Assembly (NCBI GenBank): GCA_046328505.1
Contig: JAXLWL010000007.1
Location: 208,748 to 272,747 of the forward strand
Source of the DNA: JBDHWG01 sp046328505
GTDB lineage: Bacteria; Chloroflexota; Anaerolineae; Epilineales; JAHCIE01
DNA: 64,000 bases
Direction: 5' to 3'
Shown here: positions 50,694 to 62,406 of the stretch, in pieces
Layout: the number at the start of each line of letters is the position of its first letter
Numbering within the stretch: the stretch's first letter is position 1
The notes under the pieces: generated by a model
Seen by the model: the letters and a program-made list of their open reading frames with translations, nothing else
Told to the model about the DNA's origin: nothing
The model's database searches: none
Program-made: the position numbers and the translations under genes

Positions 50694-52475
50694 TCACAAG
50701 GTGCTCGTTGATCTCAAGTAGCCGCGTGAGGCTGCGGGAAAGGCAACATCCCAGTACTGCCGCATTACGTCAATGCGGTTGACGATATCGGCGGTCACAT
50801 CCGCTTCACGGCTCGCCGCAACAATGAACGCGAACTTGAACGTCGAGTTGGTCCCGCGGTGAAGCTGTCTTTCCCGCGACGTAGCCGACAACACCATGTC
50901 ACGCGCGCGCAGGTTGCGAGCCAACCCCCAAACCTGTTTGTCAATTAGGTAGCCCGCCGCCCATGGTGTCGAAAGCGTCCTGTGCACCGTGACAGACGTC
51001 CCGAAGGCGAAATCGCCGCTGGGGGCGCCAACGAGGAGCTTCGGCGCGCGATCATCGGTGCTCGAGTGGCCAAAGTGCTTCTGATGGTCGAGTGTCCCGT
51101 CAGAGCGCACGATGCTGAACGGAGCCGTGATCAGCAGTACCCGACGTCCACTGGTGCGAACGATCACGTTGGGGGCGGGTAGATCCAACTGGGGCGTGCT
51201 GCCGAGACCTGAGAAGGATGTGCCAGCGGGGAGCGTTGCAGGAACGCGATCGAAGCTGTGTACCGTTTCACGCCCGGCGGCTTGTACTTCCAAGTTGAAG
51301 AATCCGCCTGTGAGGAACGACGGATGATCCCACTTGTCAAGGATCAAGCCAATCGCCTGCGGCTTGGTTTGCGATGATACGACGGCAACGGTCGCCCACT
51401 CGGCCAAGTCGGGGCTGGAGCTGGCCGGGGAGAGCTGAGTCAGGTTGTCGAACAATCCACGGATACGAGGCGCTCTGGCTGCCCCACCCGGTACGTCGCC
51501 CGGTTCAGGATGCAGGTGAGCAGCGACCGACTCATCAGCGCGAGCCTGGAAGTAGTACTGCTCGCCGCGCTTGACGACCCGCAGCGCGACGCCGAAGGGG
51601 GGCTGCGGAGCATGGACTGGCTCGACACTGACGACCTGCGTCCCACCCAAGCCCCCGGTGCTGTAGACGCCGAGGGTCTGGTGGTCCTGGTCATAGCCGA
51701 ACAGGATGAGGTCGGTCCGCGAGAAGCCTACGCAGACCCCGAGATGATAGGGTAGGGGTGCGAGAAGCGTTGGCTCAATCCACTCAAAGCGGTTGTCGGT
51801 GCCGGGATAGGCATCCTCTGGCGCGATCTTGCCGATGATCGCCAGGTCCAGGTCGCTATAGGCGGTGGTGAGCTGGACTTGTGACAGGCCATCGGGCTGC
51901 AACTCAGTACCAGGGAGGCTGCGATCCGTCCAGGTGGTGAACAGACCATCCCGTTGAGTGTCCGTCCACCACTGGCCATCAATCGGCGACTTGTCTGCTT
52001 GAAGGTAGGAGTGCCAGTGAAGGTCGTCGCGCCCCAACAGGGGAACCCCAGGTAACCGCTGACCAGTGTTCACGTACTGTGTCCATTCTTCCGATGTTGC
52101 GAGGCGTTGGCGCCGGCCGTTCGCTCTGAACTGCAAATCACTCGGCACGAGCCAGTGGTGTCCGACCTCTTCGAGCATCGTGCGCATGTGTTGGGCCACA
52201 TTTGCGGCGGATGTGTCGCTCGGCAGCTGGCCCATGCGGATCACGCCACGAAACTCGGCAGGACGAGTGGTGAGATCGCCACTATCGTATTCACCACCAT
52301 CTGTCGTGGGAACGAAGTAGGTTATCCAGAAGTGGTGAGTGCCTTGGCGCACAGGGCTTTTGGCGTTGTCGAGCAGCACCGTGCGCAGGTCGTCGCGATA
52401 GGTATCGTGGTGGATTTCGGGGCCTGTCACGACAAGGACGTTCGGATGGTCGCTGGACGGATGAATCTTGGCCAT
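50694..52475 (-). CDS. 593-residue protein of unknown function
   Basis: No known family was recognised with confidence. It has no signal peptide or membrane segments. The N-terminal third contains MLEEVGHHWLVPSDLQFRAN, resembling a zinc-protease HExxH motif with the first His replaced by Glu. The central part has beta-rich segments (LILFGYDQDHQTLGVYSTGG, VVAVVSSQTKPQAIGLILDKW) and the last 150 residues are also beta-rich. It precedes the truncated jacalin-type gene on the same strand, so a secreted or surface sugar-related partner is possible. Start ATG at 52475; AGGAGGT lies upstream. Function not assigned. Confidence 0.7.
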   Translation of the reverse strand: MAKIHPSSDHPNVLVVTGPEIHHDTYRDDLRTVLLDNAKSPVRQGTHHFWITYFVPTTDGGEYDSGDLTTRPAEFRGVIRMGQLPSDTSAANVAQHMRTMLEEVGHHWLVPSDLQFRANGRRQRLATSEEWTQYVNTGQRLPGVPLLGRDDLHWHSYLQADKSPIDGQWWTDTQRDGLFTTWTDRSLPGTELQPDGLSQVQLTTAYSDLDLAIIGKIAPEDAYPGTDNRFEWIEPTLLAPLPYHLGVCVGFSRTDLILFGYDQDHQTLGVYSTGGLGGTQVVSVEPVHAPQPPFGVALRVVKRGEQYYFQARADESVAAHLHPEPGDVPGGAARAPRIRGLFDNLTQLSPASSSPDLAEWATVAVVSSQTKPQAIGLILDKWDHPSFLTGGFFNLEVQAAGRETVHSFDRVPATLPAGTSFSGLGSTPQLDLPAPNVIVRTSGRRVLLITAPFSIVRSDGTLDHQKHFGHSSTDDRAPKLLVGAPSGDFAFGTSVTVHRTLSTPWAAGYLIDKQVWGLARNLRARDMVLSATSRERQLHRGTNSTFKFAFIVAASREADVTADIVNRIDVMRQYWDVAFPAASRGYLRSTSTL

Positions 52476-52523
52476 TACAACCTCCTGTGATACGGACGTG
52501 CAGAAACTTGACGTATTGAACAG

Positions 52524-52805
52524 TCACCTGGTCGACATGCTCCAGGTACAACTCCCACCTATCCTCTGACTGAACCTGACGCACACCGGGCCCCGCCAGA
52601 GATCCTGAGTTACTTGGATCGTCGTCGAGACCGCCAGAAACGTGATGACCACCAGTAGTTGCAACGCTACCAGTGTCGCCTTTCCACGAACATAACGCAC
52701 GAGGGGCAGAGCCAGGAGGATGGGGGCGACGGCTGCGAGTAACACGCGTAGGCCATACAGCCAATACCACGAGCTCTGTGTGATCGGCAAAGTCTCTGTG
52801 ATCAC
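52524..52805 (-). CDS. Hypothetical membrane protein, possibly 5'-truncated
   Basis: 93 residues from GTG at 52805, with hydrophobic helices near 16-34 and 43-62. Upstream the frame stays open and continues as VGAFWLVGCAFGPLFGWV, another membrane segment, but no ATG, GTG or TTG lies between there and a TGA at about 52905. This suggests a lost N-terminus or an unusual start. No family was recognised. It is upstream of the 593-residue gene on the same strand. Confidence 0.45.
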   Translation of the reverse strand: MITETLPITQSSWYWLYGLRVLLAAVAPILLALPLVRYVRGKATLVALQLLVVITFLAVSTTIQVTQDLWRGPVCVRFSQRIGGSCTWSMSTR

Positions 52806-52929
52806 CCAGCCGAAAAGTGGCCCAAAGGCACACCCGACGAGCCAGAAGGCCCCGACGCGATCTGCCCAATCCTCACGTGCGACGATCTGCGAACTTGAGG
52901 GCTTTCAGGAACAATAAGGGCTGACAATA

Positions 52930-52966
52930 GCACATCCCCGGCGAACCGGAACCGCCGGGGATGTGC
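52930..52966 (-). terminator. 13-bp hairpin terminator after the DoxX gene
   Basis: Perfect stem GCACATCCCCGGC / GCCGGGGATGTGC with an 11-nt loop, 26 bp past the DoxX stop on the minus strand. It is followed by TATTGT rather than a full T-tract. Confidence 0.65.
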
Positions 52967-52992
52967 TTGTCGGGGCCGCGCCATGGCCTCGG

Positions 52993-53589
52993 CTACGTTG
53001 TAAGGCGAACGAAACGCGCTACCAGCCCCACCTCGCCCTCGAAGCGGCGGTGGAGCCAGTGGTCAACGCCCAGGTAACGCCCGGCGCCGACTGCGACGAA
53101 CATCAAGTTGAGCAGCACGAGGAAGATGTAGGTCCAGATCCACTCCTGGGGGACGCCGACAAACCCGATCGCGAGGTTGATGCCCTGGAGCGCCCCAAGC
53201 AGCCCGCCGAGGCGAGTCAGGATCCCGAAAAGCAGGCTGATCGCGATGGCTAGCTCCATGAAATATACCCCCCAGCCAACCATTTGGATGTTGGGCATCA
53301 CGAAGCCGGTGAGAAAGGCTCGGAAAGGCTCGATCGAGCCGTAAGTTGCCTGGCGTCCGATGAAGTCGCACAGGCCCGACGTGGGATTATTGATATCGAT
53401 TGTGAAGGCAAAGTTCGCCGGGCAGCCAAACGTTGGAGGCATCTTCCACTGTGTCTGGCTGAACCACATGAAGCCGATCAGGATTCGGCTGAGGGCGAAG
53501 AACCACGTCGCGAGCGAGTGCGGCAAAAACGATACGCGCTCGACTTGTTTCTCGGTCGTTGTGACAGGGTTGGATGTCATGGCATCCAT
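52993..53589 (-). CDS. DoxX-family membrane protein
   Basis: 198 residues with about four membrane helices. ALSRILIGFMWFSQTQWKMP near 30-50 and WGVYFMELAIAISLLFGILT, LGALQGINLAIGFVGVP are typical of DoxX/thiosulfate:quinone-like families. The N-terminal MDAMTSNPVTTTEKQVERV is cytoplasmic. Start at 53589 with AAGGAG six bases upstream; earlier in-frame starts lack an RBS. It is a single gene followed by a strong hairpin. A quinone-linked or redox role is inferred from the family only. Confidence 0.83.
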   Translation of the reverse strand: MDAMTSNPVTTTEKQVERVSFLPHSLATWFFALSRILIGFMWFSQTQWKMPPTFGCPANFAFTIDINNPTSGLCDFIGRQATYGSIEPFRAFLTGFVMPNIQMVGWGVYFMELAIAISLLFGILTRLGGLLGALQGINLAIGFVGVPQEWIWTYIFLVLLNLMFVAVGAGRYLGVDHWLHRRFEGEVGLVARFVRLTT

Positions 53590-53838
53590 CGCAGGCTCCT
53601 TCCTCACTTGGCGCTTGACTACGCCTACCCCGACCACTCTTGGGTCGCTTGGCACGGTCATCGCCATTGTACAGGCTCGGAAAATGGCTACGGGTTCCAC
53701 AAGCGACCCACTCTCAGTCGGGCGGTGTTTCTCCCATTACCGCACAGTCTCTTGTGCCGGCGCCGGCGTTACACTCTTGCGCTCGACTGGACGAATTTGC
53801 CCTATACGCGGGCCGCAGGCCTTTCATTCGCCCGTCTC

Positions 53839-54108
53839 TCACACTGGTGGGGCGGTTCCACGCTTCCAGTCGCGAAAGTGTGCCAAGAGAGTGTCCCTGG
53901 CCTCCGAGCTCACCGTCTCCTCGGACAGCCTCCCTAAGGTTCGGATCGTCTGCCGCAACTGTTCAAGGTAGTTTCGGCAACCGCGGCAGTTAGGCAAGTG
54001 CGCCTCGAACCGCTCTCGATCGGTGGGGGAGAGGGTTCCCTCGAGATATTCTGTCACAAGCTCGACAAGTTCTTGACACGTCATTTCCGTACCATCTGTT
54101 TCGGCCAT
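53839..54108 (-). CDS. Zinc-finger anti-sigma factor (orphan)
   Basis: 89 residues with the ZAS pattern: TCQELVELVTEYLEGTLSPT, then FEAHLPNCRGCRNYLEQLRQ, giving H-x3-C-x2-C with an upstream Cys near residue 11. Such proteins bind and hold an ECF sigma factor until a signal. No ECF sigma gene is next to it; a 290-bp gap lies upstream and 249 bp downstream. It has no membrane segment, so it resembles cytoplasmic redox-type anti-sigma factors. Its partner sigma must be encoded elsewhere, or this is a relic. Confidence 0.8.
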   Translation of the reverse strand: MAETDGTEMTCQELVELVTEYLEGTLSPTDRERFEAHLPNCRGCRNYLEQLRQTIRTLGRLSEETVSSEARDTLLAHFRDWKRGTAPPV

Positions 54109-54399
54109 CTGATCGCTTCCTTGCAGAGTCAGGTCTGCGCCGAATGTCCCCTTTTCGAAGCGCGGTCGTGGCGCAGCTCGCTCTGATTAGTCCCTTTCAC
54201 GCCCAAATCGTTACACAATTCTTAAGCCGCGCTTACGGATCCAATCCAAGCGAGGAGGCAAGCAGATTCGGGACCGCCCGATTCGTCGCGACTGCCCCCT
54301 AGCCGTGGGCCTTCTGTAACGAGGCTGCGCGTTGGGAGACTCTCTCAATGAGAAATGGCGAACCGGCGCCTGAAAGCCCAACAAAGAAGGTAAGCGCGT

Positions 54400-55617
54400 A
54401 TGCTCCCGCCCCTCTCGTTCACAAACCTGCTCATCGTCGCGGCGATTGCTTTCACCGTCCCACTGATGCTGGGCCTTTTGCCTGGCCTGCGCGTTCCCTC
54501 TGTTGTAGTCGAAATCGGCGTCGGCATCATCCTCGGCCCATCGGGCCTGGGGCTGGTGCAGGTTGACGTACCGGTTCAGATGATGGCTTTGATCGGATTG
54601 ACCTTCGCTCTGTCTCTGGCGGGGTTGGAAACTGATTTTGGCAAGCTTCGCGGACCGCTGCTACGCGTCGCCGGCCTCGGCTTCCTCTTTTCACTCGGCC
54701 TGGCGTTGCTGGTGGGCTACGGCCTGCAAGCGGCCGGCCTCGCCGAGACGCCCCTGTTCGTCGCCATCATCCTCGCCGCGACTGCGCTGGCAATTGTCGT
54801 ACCCGTGTTGAAGGACGCCGGCCAGACGGCGACGACGTTTGGCCAACTCATGCTGGTCAGTGGCACACTGGCCGACGTTGGCACAATTACCTTGATCTCG
54901 CTCCTGTTCTCGCGTCAGGCAAGCAGCCCGGCCATGCAGATTAGCCTGATTGGCGGACTGGCCCTACTGGCCCTGGTGGGGGCTCTGACGCTCACGCGCC
55001 TAGGCAGTTGGGGATGGTTCTCGCCCGTGTTCGTCCGGCTCCAGGATTCGAGCGCGCAAATCCGTGCGCGGGGCGCGTTCGTGCTTCTGGCGGTGTTCGT
55101 CGTCCTCGCCGACCGGCTGGGCCTCCAGGTGACCCTCGGCGCGTACATGGCGGGCGCTATCCTCAACCTCGTTGACCGTGAACAGATGATGACGCATTCC
55201 CACTTCCGTCTTAAGCTCGAAGCCATCGGCTTTGGGATCTTTATCCCCTTCTTCTTCATCGTCAGCGGCCTGCGTTTCGACCTGCACGCGCTCACCAATC
55301 CCGCAGCCCTGGTTCGCATTCCGCTCTTCCTGGCTGCCGTGCTTTTCGTGCGCGGTGTGCCTGCCCTGCTCTACCGCCGGCTCATCGACGATCGACAGGC
55401 GATAGCCGCAGGCCTTCTCCAAGCGACGACTCTGGGGTTTGTGGTCGTGGCGTCTCAGCTAGGCGTGGACATTGGGGCAATCAGTTCCGCGACGGGCGCA
55501 GCCCTGATCGCCGCAGCCCTCCTATCCGTCCTCGTCTTTCCATCCGCTGCCCTCGCCGTCCTACGGCATGACAAGACCCCGGCGAAGGCGCCAGAGCTTA
55601 TGCCTGAAGAGTCTTGA
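54400..55617 (+). CDS. CPA2-family cation:proton antiporter
   Basis: 405-residue membrane antiporter with about 12 helices. The N-terminal region GVGIILGPSGLGLVQVDVPV, ALIGLTFALSLAGLETDFG, and the core LMLVSGTLADVGTITLISLL with the ion-binding Asp, then ADRLGLQVTLGAYMAGAILN and FIPFFFIVSGLRFDL match KefB/GerN-type exchangers. There is no C-terminal TrkA-N domain. It exchanges Na+ or K+ for H+. AAGGTAAGCGCGT precedes the ATG at 54400. It is a single gene convergent with an SDR gene; a bidirectional hairpin lies between. Confidence 0.88.
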   Translation: MLPPLSFTNLLIVAAIAFTVPLMLGLLPGLRVPSVVVEIGVGIILGPSGLGLVQVDVPVQMMALIGLTFALSLAGLETDFGKLRGPLLRVAGLGFLFSLGLALLVGYGLQAAGLAETPLFVAIILAATALAIVVPVLKDAGQTATTFGQLMLVSGTLADVGTITLISLLFSRQASSPAMQISLIGGLALLALVGALTLTRLGSWGWFSPVFVRLQDSSAQIRARGAFVLLAVFVVLADRLGLQVTLGAYMAGAILNLVDREQMMTHSHFRLKLEAIGFGIFIPFFFIVSGLRFDLHALTNPAALVRIPLFLAAVLFVRGVPALLYRRLIDDRQAIAAGLLQATTLGFVVVASQLGVDIGAISSATGAALIAAALLSVLVFPSAALAVLRHDKTPAKAPELMPEES

Positions 55618-55701
55618 CACAGAAAGGAGCCTCACCGTGGAGGATCTGGCTTCAGGTCGTACCGATGGGCGGCGTCAAGATGCCGTAGCGCCAACAAAAG
55701 A

Positions 55702-55727
55702 GCCGCCGGGGCAAGCCCTCGGCGGCC
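55702..55727. terminator. Bidirectional terminator between the antiporter and SDR genes
   Basis: Stem GCCGCCG / CGGCGGC with a short loop; followed on the minus strand by TCTTTTGTT and on the plus strand by CTTCTTC. It serves both convergent genes. Confidence 0.65.
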
Positions 55728-55748
55728 TTCTTCATATCGGACTAAGGC

Positions 55749-56594
55749 TCATTCCGACGACCAGGGTGAGGCAAAGCTCGGATAGAGCGTCAGGCCACCG
55801 TCCACGAAGATCGTCTGGCCGGTGATGTAGGCTGCCTCCTCGGAGGCCAGGAACGCGGCGACCGCGGCCATCTCCTCCGAGTTCCCTGCGCGGCGCATCG
55901 GGATATGGCTCTCGACCTGGGCGCGCTTCTCAGGGTCATCCACCCACGCGCGGTTGATGGGTGTGATGGTCGCCCCGGGGCCGATGCCGTTGACGCGAAT
56001 GCCCTTGTCGGCGTACTCCAGCGCCAGCGTCATCGTCATATTCTGCATGCCGCCCTTGCTCATTGAGTAGCCGATGTACTTTAGCTTCGGGATAATCTGA
56101 TGAACGCTGGAGATGTTGAGGATGACCCCAGGCTTGCCCTCGGCGAGGAAGTGCTTGATCGCCTCGCGAGCGCAGAGGTAGGCGCCACGCAGGTTGACGG
56201 AGAGGACGCCGTCGATGTCCGCTGTGTTGGCTTCGTGAGACGCCGCCGAGACCTGGTAGCCCGCGTTGTTGATAAGAATATCGAGACCGCCTAGCTCCCG
56301 AATCGTCTGCTGCACCATCGCCACGACGTGCTCTTCGGACGATATATCCGCCTGGACGAAGATGTGGTGAGTGTGCATATCGTCCATATCGTGCGCGAAG
56401 TGGTCCTCGTGGCCGTGATGCTGGCTGTTGGCGCCACCGTGAATGAGGTCGTCCGTCATCGTTGCTTCCTCGACCTGACGACGGTAGTTGATGGCGACAT
56501 TCGCCCCTTCCTGGGCAAAGCGCAAGGCGATGGCCTGGCCGATACCGGACGTACTGCCGGTCACAAGAACGTTCTTCCCCGCGAGACCTTTCAT
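55749..56594 (-). CDS. SDR oxidoreductase (glucose-1-dehydrogenase type) with His-rich insert
   Basis: 281-residue classical SDR with intact TGSTSGIG (residues 13-20), NNAGYQVSAAS, catalytic Ser in LNISSVHQIIPK and the YSMSKGG tyrosine-lysine pair, plus GATITPI. Between the second and third strand is an insert with SQHHGHEDHFAHDMDDMHTHH-like content: about nine His and six Asp/Glu in 25 residues, normally absent from this fold. It may bind metal. Start at 56594 with GGAGG six bases upstream; a longer start at 56630 lacks an RBS. It is divergent from the cyclase-GMC-glucosidase operon. Confidence 0.88.
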   Translation of the reverse strand: MKGLAGKNVLVTGSTSGIGQAIALRFAQEGANVAINYRRQVEEATMTDDLIHGGANSQHHGHEDHFAHDMDDMHTHHIFVQADISSEEHVVAMVQQTIRELGGLDILINNAGYQVSAASHEANTADIDGVLSVNLRGAYLCAREAIKHFLAEGKPGVILNISSVHQIIPKLKYIGYSMSKGGMQNMTMTLALEYADKGIRVNGIGPGATITPINRAWVDDPEKRAQVESHIPMRRAGNSEEMAAVAAFLASEEAAYITGQTIFVDGGLTLYPSFASPWSSE

Positions 56595-56760
56595 GGTTGA
56601 CCTCCTACCCTGATGGCTGACTCTAGGCATTAGCTGTTGCTTGAATAGACTCGGCGGGCGCTCCAGCGTTACACTAATCTTGGTAGATTGTGCGTGTAAC
56701 GCCGCAGGCCTTTTCCCCCACTATATAGAACTGAAGTCAAGACTTAAGCGGAGGCGCGAG

Positions 56761-57669
56761 ATGACGGACGTTACCCCTTGGTGGCCCTCGCGGTATGGCG
56801 AGGGTGATGAGCGAGGCAGCCTGAACGAGATTTCACCGGCCAAAGTCGCGGCAGCAGCTCGGCTCGTGCGCGAAGGCAAAGTCTACGACCTCGGCCGCAC
56901 GCTCCACGCCAACGTCCCTCGCTTTGAGGGTCGCTTCTGGCAGCAAAGCCTGGTGACCAGCGCCCACATCATCAATCCTCGGCGTCAAGGCGATGGCGCG
57001 AAGGGCTGGGGAAAGAACGAGATTAACTGGGTCACCGAACTGGTCACCGGGACGATGCAGATCGGCACCCACCTCGACGGCCTCAATCATCTTCAGATCG
57101 GCGACCGCTTCTACAATGGGTGGCGCGCCGAGGACGTCGTCGAGGAGTGGGGGACGAATCGGCTGGGCATCGAGACGGTTCCCCCCATTATCACCCGCGG
57201 CGTCCTGGCCGATGTAGCCCGCTACCGGGGCGTCACCCGCCTCGACGCCGGCGACGTCATCACGGTCGAGGACCTGGAAAGCACGCTTCAGATGCAGGGC
57301 GTATCGGTCGAGCCGGGCGATGTGCTCCTGTTCCACACGGGGTGGGGGACGCTATGGGATACTGATCCGGGGCGCTACATCGCCGGCGAGCCGGGCATCG
57401 GGATGGCTGTCGCAGAGTGGCTGGTCGAGCACCGCGTGGCCCTGACCGGCGCCGACACGTGGAGCTACGGCGCGGTGCCGGGCGAGGACCCGGAGCGGCC
57501 CTTCATCGTGCCCCAGACGCTCAACGTGCGCCACGGGCTGTTCATTATGGAGAACCTGGCGACGGAATCCATCGCCGAGGCCCAGGTCTACGAGTTCATG
57601 TTCGTCCTGACGCACGCTAAGACCCGCGGTTCGACCGCCGCCGGTATCGCGCCCGCCGCAGTTATCTAG
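56761..57669 (+). CDS. Cyclase/kynurenine-formamidase-like family protein
   Basis: 302 residues of the metal-dependent cyclase family (KynB-type). The zinc-binding signature GTHLDGLNHLQIG lies near residues 102-114. Other segments: WGKNEINWVTELVTGTMQIG, PGDVLLFHTGWGTLWDTDPG and LTGADTWSYGAVPGE. Start at 56761 with GGAGG seven bases upstream; a longer start near 56641 is not credible. It is first in a run of three genes, 90 bp before the GMC oxidoreductase. The hydrolase may act on an amide, lactone or formamide; the substrate is unknown. Confidence 0.88.
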   Translation: MTDVTPWWPSRYGEGDERGSLNEISPAKVAAAARLVREGKVYDLGRTLHANVPRFEGRFWQQSLVTSAHIINPRRQGDGAKGWGKNEINWVTELVTGTMQIGTHLDGLNHLQIGDRFYNGWRAEDVVEEWGTNRLGIETVPPIITRGVLADVARYRGVTRLDAGDVITVEDLESTLQMQGVSVEPGDVLLFHTGWGTLWDTDPGRYIAGEPGIGMAVAEWLVEHRVALTGADTWSYGAVPGEDPERPFIVPQTLNVRHGLFIMENLATESIAEAQVYEFMFVLTHAKTRGSTAAGIAPAAVI

Positions 57670-57759
57670 TTTCATGTGTAACGTCCGCTGACGAGAGACA
57701 GACAGTGATAGCGAGACCCAACCACCGCCGGGCCTGAGAACCGGTGACAGGAGGATAGC

Positions 57760-59382
57760 ATGAGCGAGCAGCATCACTACGACGTCATCATCATCGGCAC
57801 AGGGGCCGGCGGCGGAACCCTGGCCTATTCCCTCGCGCCGTCGGGCAAGCGCATCCTCGTTCTCGAGCGCGGCGGCTGGCTGCCGCGCGAGAAGGAGAAC
57901 TGGGACCCGCGCGCCGTCTTCGTCCACGAACGTTACCACACGACCGAGATGTGGTACGACACCCAGGGCCGCCCGTTCCGCCCCGGCACGAACTACTACG
58001 TGGGCGGCAACACCAAGGTCTATGGCGCGGTCCTCCTGCGCATGCGCGAGGGCGACTTCGGCGAAGTGCGCCACCACGGCGGCATGTCGCCCGCCTGGCC
58101 GCTGACATACCAGGACTTTGCCACCTACTACACGCGTGCGGAGCGTCTCTATGGCGCCCACGGCGAGCGCGGAACCGATCCAACCGAGCCGCCTGCCGAT
58201 GGGCCGTACCCCTATCCGGCCGTCAAGCATGAGCCGCGCATGCAGGAGGTTGTCGAGGGCCTCAAGGCCCAGGGCCTCAACCCGTTCCCGTTGCCGGTCG
58301 GCGTGCGGCTGGACGAGGAATACCGCCACATGAGCCTGTGCATCAAGTGCGACACGTTCGACGGTTTCCCGTGCCTGGTGGATGGCAAGTACGACTCCGA
58401 CACGACGTGCATCCGCCCGGCCCTTCAGCACCGCAACGTCACGCTGCTGACAAATGCCCTCGTCACACGCCTCGACACGGATCCGAGCGGGCGTCAGGTG
58501 ACGGCGGTTCAGGTTCAGGTCGACGGCGAGATGCAGCAGTTCTCAGCCGACATCGTCGTCGTCGCCTGCGGCGCGATCAACTCGGCTGCGCTCCTCCTGC
58601 GCTCTGCCAATGACATGCACCCGAACGGCCTCGCCAACAGCTCGGACCAGGTCGGCCGCCACTACATGTGCCACAACAACTCGGCCATCCTGGCCGTGTC
58701 GCGCCGCCCCAACCCTGCCATGTTTACCAAGACCATTGGTCTCAACGACTGGTACTGGAATGGCAATGGGCCGGACAATCACAACAAGGACGGCTTCGAC
58801 TTCCCGCTCGGCCACGTCCAGACGCTCGGCAAGTCGCTGCCGGAGCAGCTCGAAGGCGACGCGCCCTCGCTGCGCATCCCCGGCGTCGGCCTGACCCTCG
58901 ACTACGTCGCCAAGCACGCGGTCGATTGGTGGATTACCACCGAGGACCTGCCCGACCCGAACAACCGTGTCACGCTCACGTCGGCCGGCGACATCATGCT
59001 GAGCTACACACCGAACAACACCGAGCCGCACAAGCGCCTTCTTGAGAAGCTGAAGCACGCCATGGAGCACGTCGAGGGCGGCATGACCCACTTCATCCCG
59101 CAGGATGTCTACCTGTCCAAGCGCATCCCGCTGGCCGGCGTCGCCCATCAGTGTGGCACGGTACGCTTCGGCACAGACCCTGCCACCTCGGTACTTGACG
59201 TCAACTGCAAGGCGCACGATCTTGATAACCTGTATGTCGTGGATGCGAGCTTCTTCCCGTCCAGTTCGTCCTGCAACCCCAGCTTGACCGTCATCGCCAA
59301 TGCCCTGCGCGTCGGCGATCACTTGCTGGAGCGCCTGGGCAGCGCGGCAGCCGTGCATGACGAGCCAGTGATGGCCGGCTAG
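57760..59382 (+). CDS. GMC-family FAD oxidoreductase
   Basis: 540-residue glucose-methanol-choline oxidoreductase. FAD motif IIGTGAGGGTLAYSLAPSG at 11-29, RPGTNYYVGGNTKVYGAV near 80, mid segment VVVACGAINSAALLLRSAND near 265, and the C-terminal catalytic region VAHQCGTVRFGTDP near 465 with LYVVDASFFPSSSSCNPSL, where His and Asn/Pro of the family lie. No signal peptide is seen. AGGAGG precedes the ATG by six bases. It lies between the cyclase and glucosidase genes. It oxidises an alcohol or sugar, identity unknown. Confidence 0.92.
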   Translation: MSEQHHYDVIIIGTGAGGGTLAYSLAPSGKRILVLERGGWLPREKENWDPRAVFVHERYHTTEMWYDTQGRPFRPGTNYYVGGNTKVYGAVLLRMREGDFGEVRHHGGMSPAWPLTYQDFATYYTRAERLYGAHGERGTDPTEPPADGPYPYPAVKHEPRMQEVVEGLKAQGLNPFPLPVGVRLDEEYRHMSLCIKCDTFDGFPCLVDGKYDSDTTCIRPALQHRNVTLLTNALVTRLDTDPSGRQVTAVQVQVDGEMQQFSADIVVVACGAINSAALLLRSANDMHPNGLANSSDQVGRHYMCHNNSAILAVSRRPNPAMFTKTIGLNDWYWNGNGPDNHNKDGFDFPLGHVQTLGKSLPEQLEGDAPSLRIPGVGLTLDYVAKHAVDWWITTEDLPDPNNRVTLTSAGDIMLSYTPNNTEPHKRLLEKLKHAMEHVEGGMTHFIPQDVYLSKRIPLAGVAHQCGTVRFGTDPATSVLDVNCKAHDLDNLYVVDASFFPSSSSCNPSLTVIANALRVGDHLLERLGSAAAVHDEPVMAG

Positions 59383-59395
59383 GAAGGAGCGCAGT

Positions 59396-62125
<2,730 letters not shown>

Positions 62126-62168
62126 TGCACAGGGTAGCCCGCGGTTCCTCGCGGTAGCTGCCTTACCT

Positions 62169-62212
62169 TGAAGCCCTGTGGAGGCGACCCCTTCCGCAGG
62201 GCTTCACCTTTT
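62169..62212 (+). terminator. Rho-independent terminator of the cyclase-GMC-glucosidase operon
   Basis: Stem TGAAGCCCTG / CAGGGCTTCA with an 18-nt loop, followed by CCTTTT. It lies 43 bp past the glucosidase stop. Confidence 0.78.
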
Positions 62213-62335
62213 GCACGAGCGCTGCATGAACTACGGCCTTCCGGACACGTTTGTCGTCGCCCCGAAACGAAAGTCCATGGACAACCCTCTCCCTTAGAAC
62301 TCCCTCGCTGAGCGGGCGCGTGGGCGGCGACGGCG

Positions 62336-62369
62336 ATTGCCGCATCCCATGTTCCTGGAATGCGGCAAT
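62336..62369. repeat. 10-bp hairpin downstream of the triplicated membrane gene
   Basis: Perfect stem ATTGCCGCAT / ATGCGGCAAT with a 14-nt loop, between the convergent glucosidase and membrane-protein genes. No T-tract is seen on the minus strand. Confidence 0.5.
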
Positions 62370-62406
62370 GGTATGTTGTCCGTGCTAGTGAAACGGATGA
62401 GGGGCG

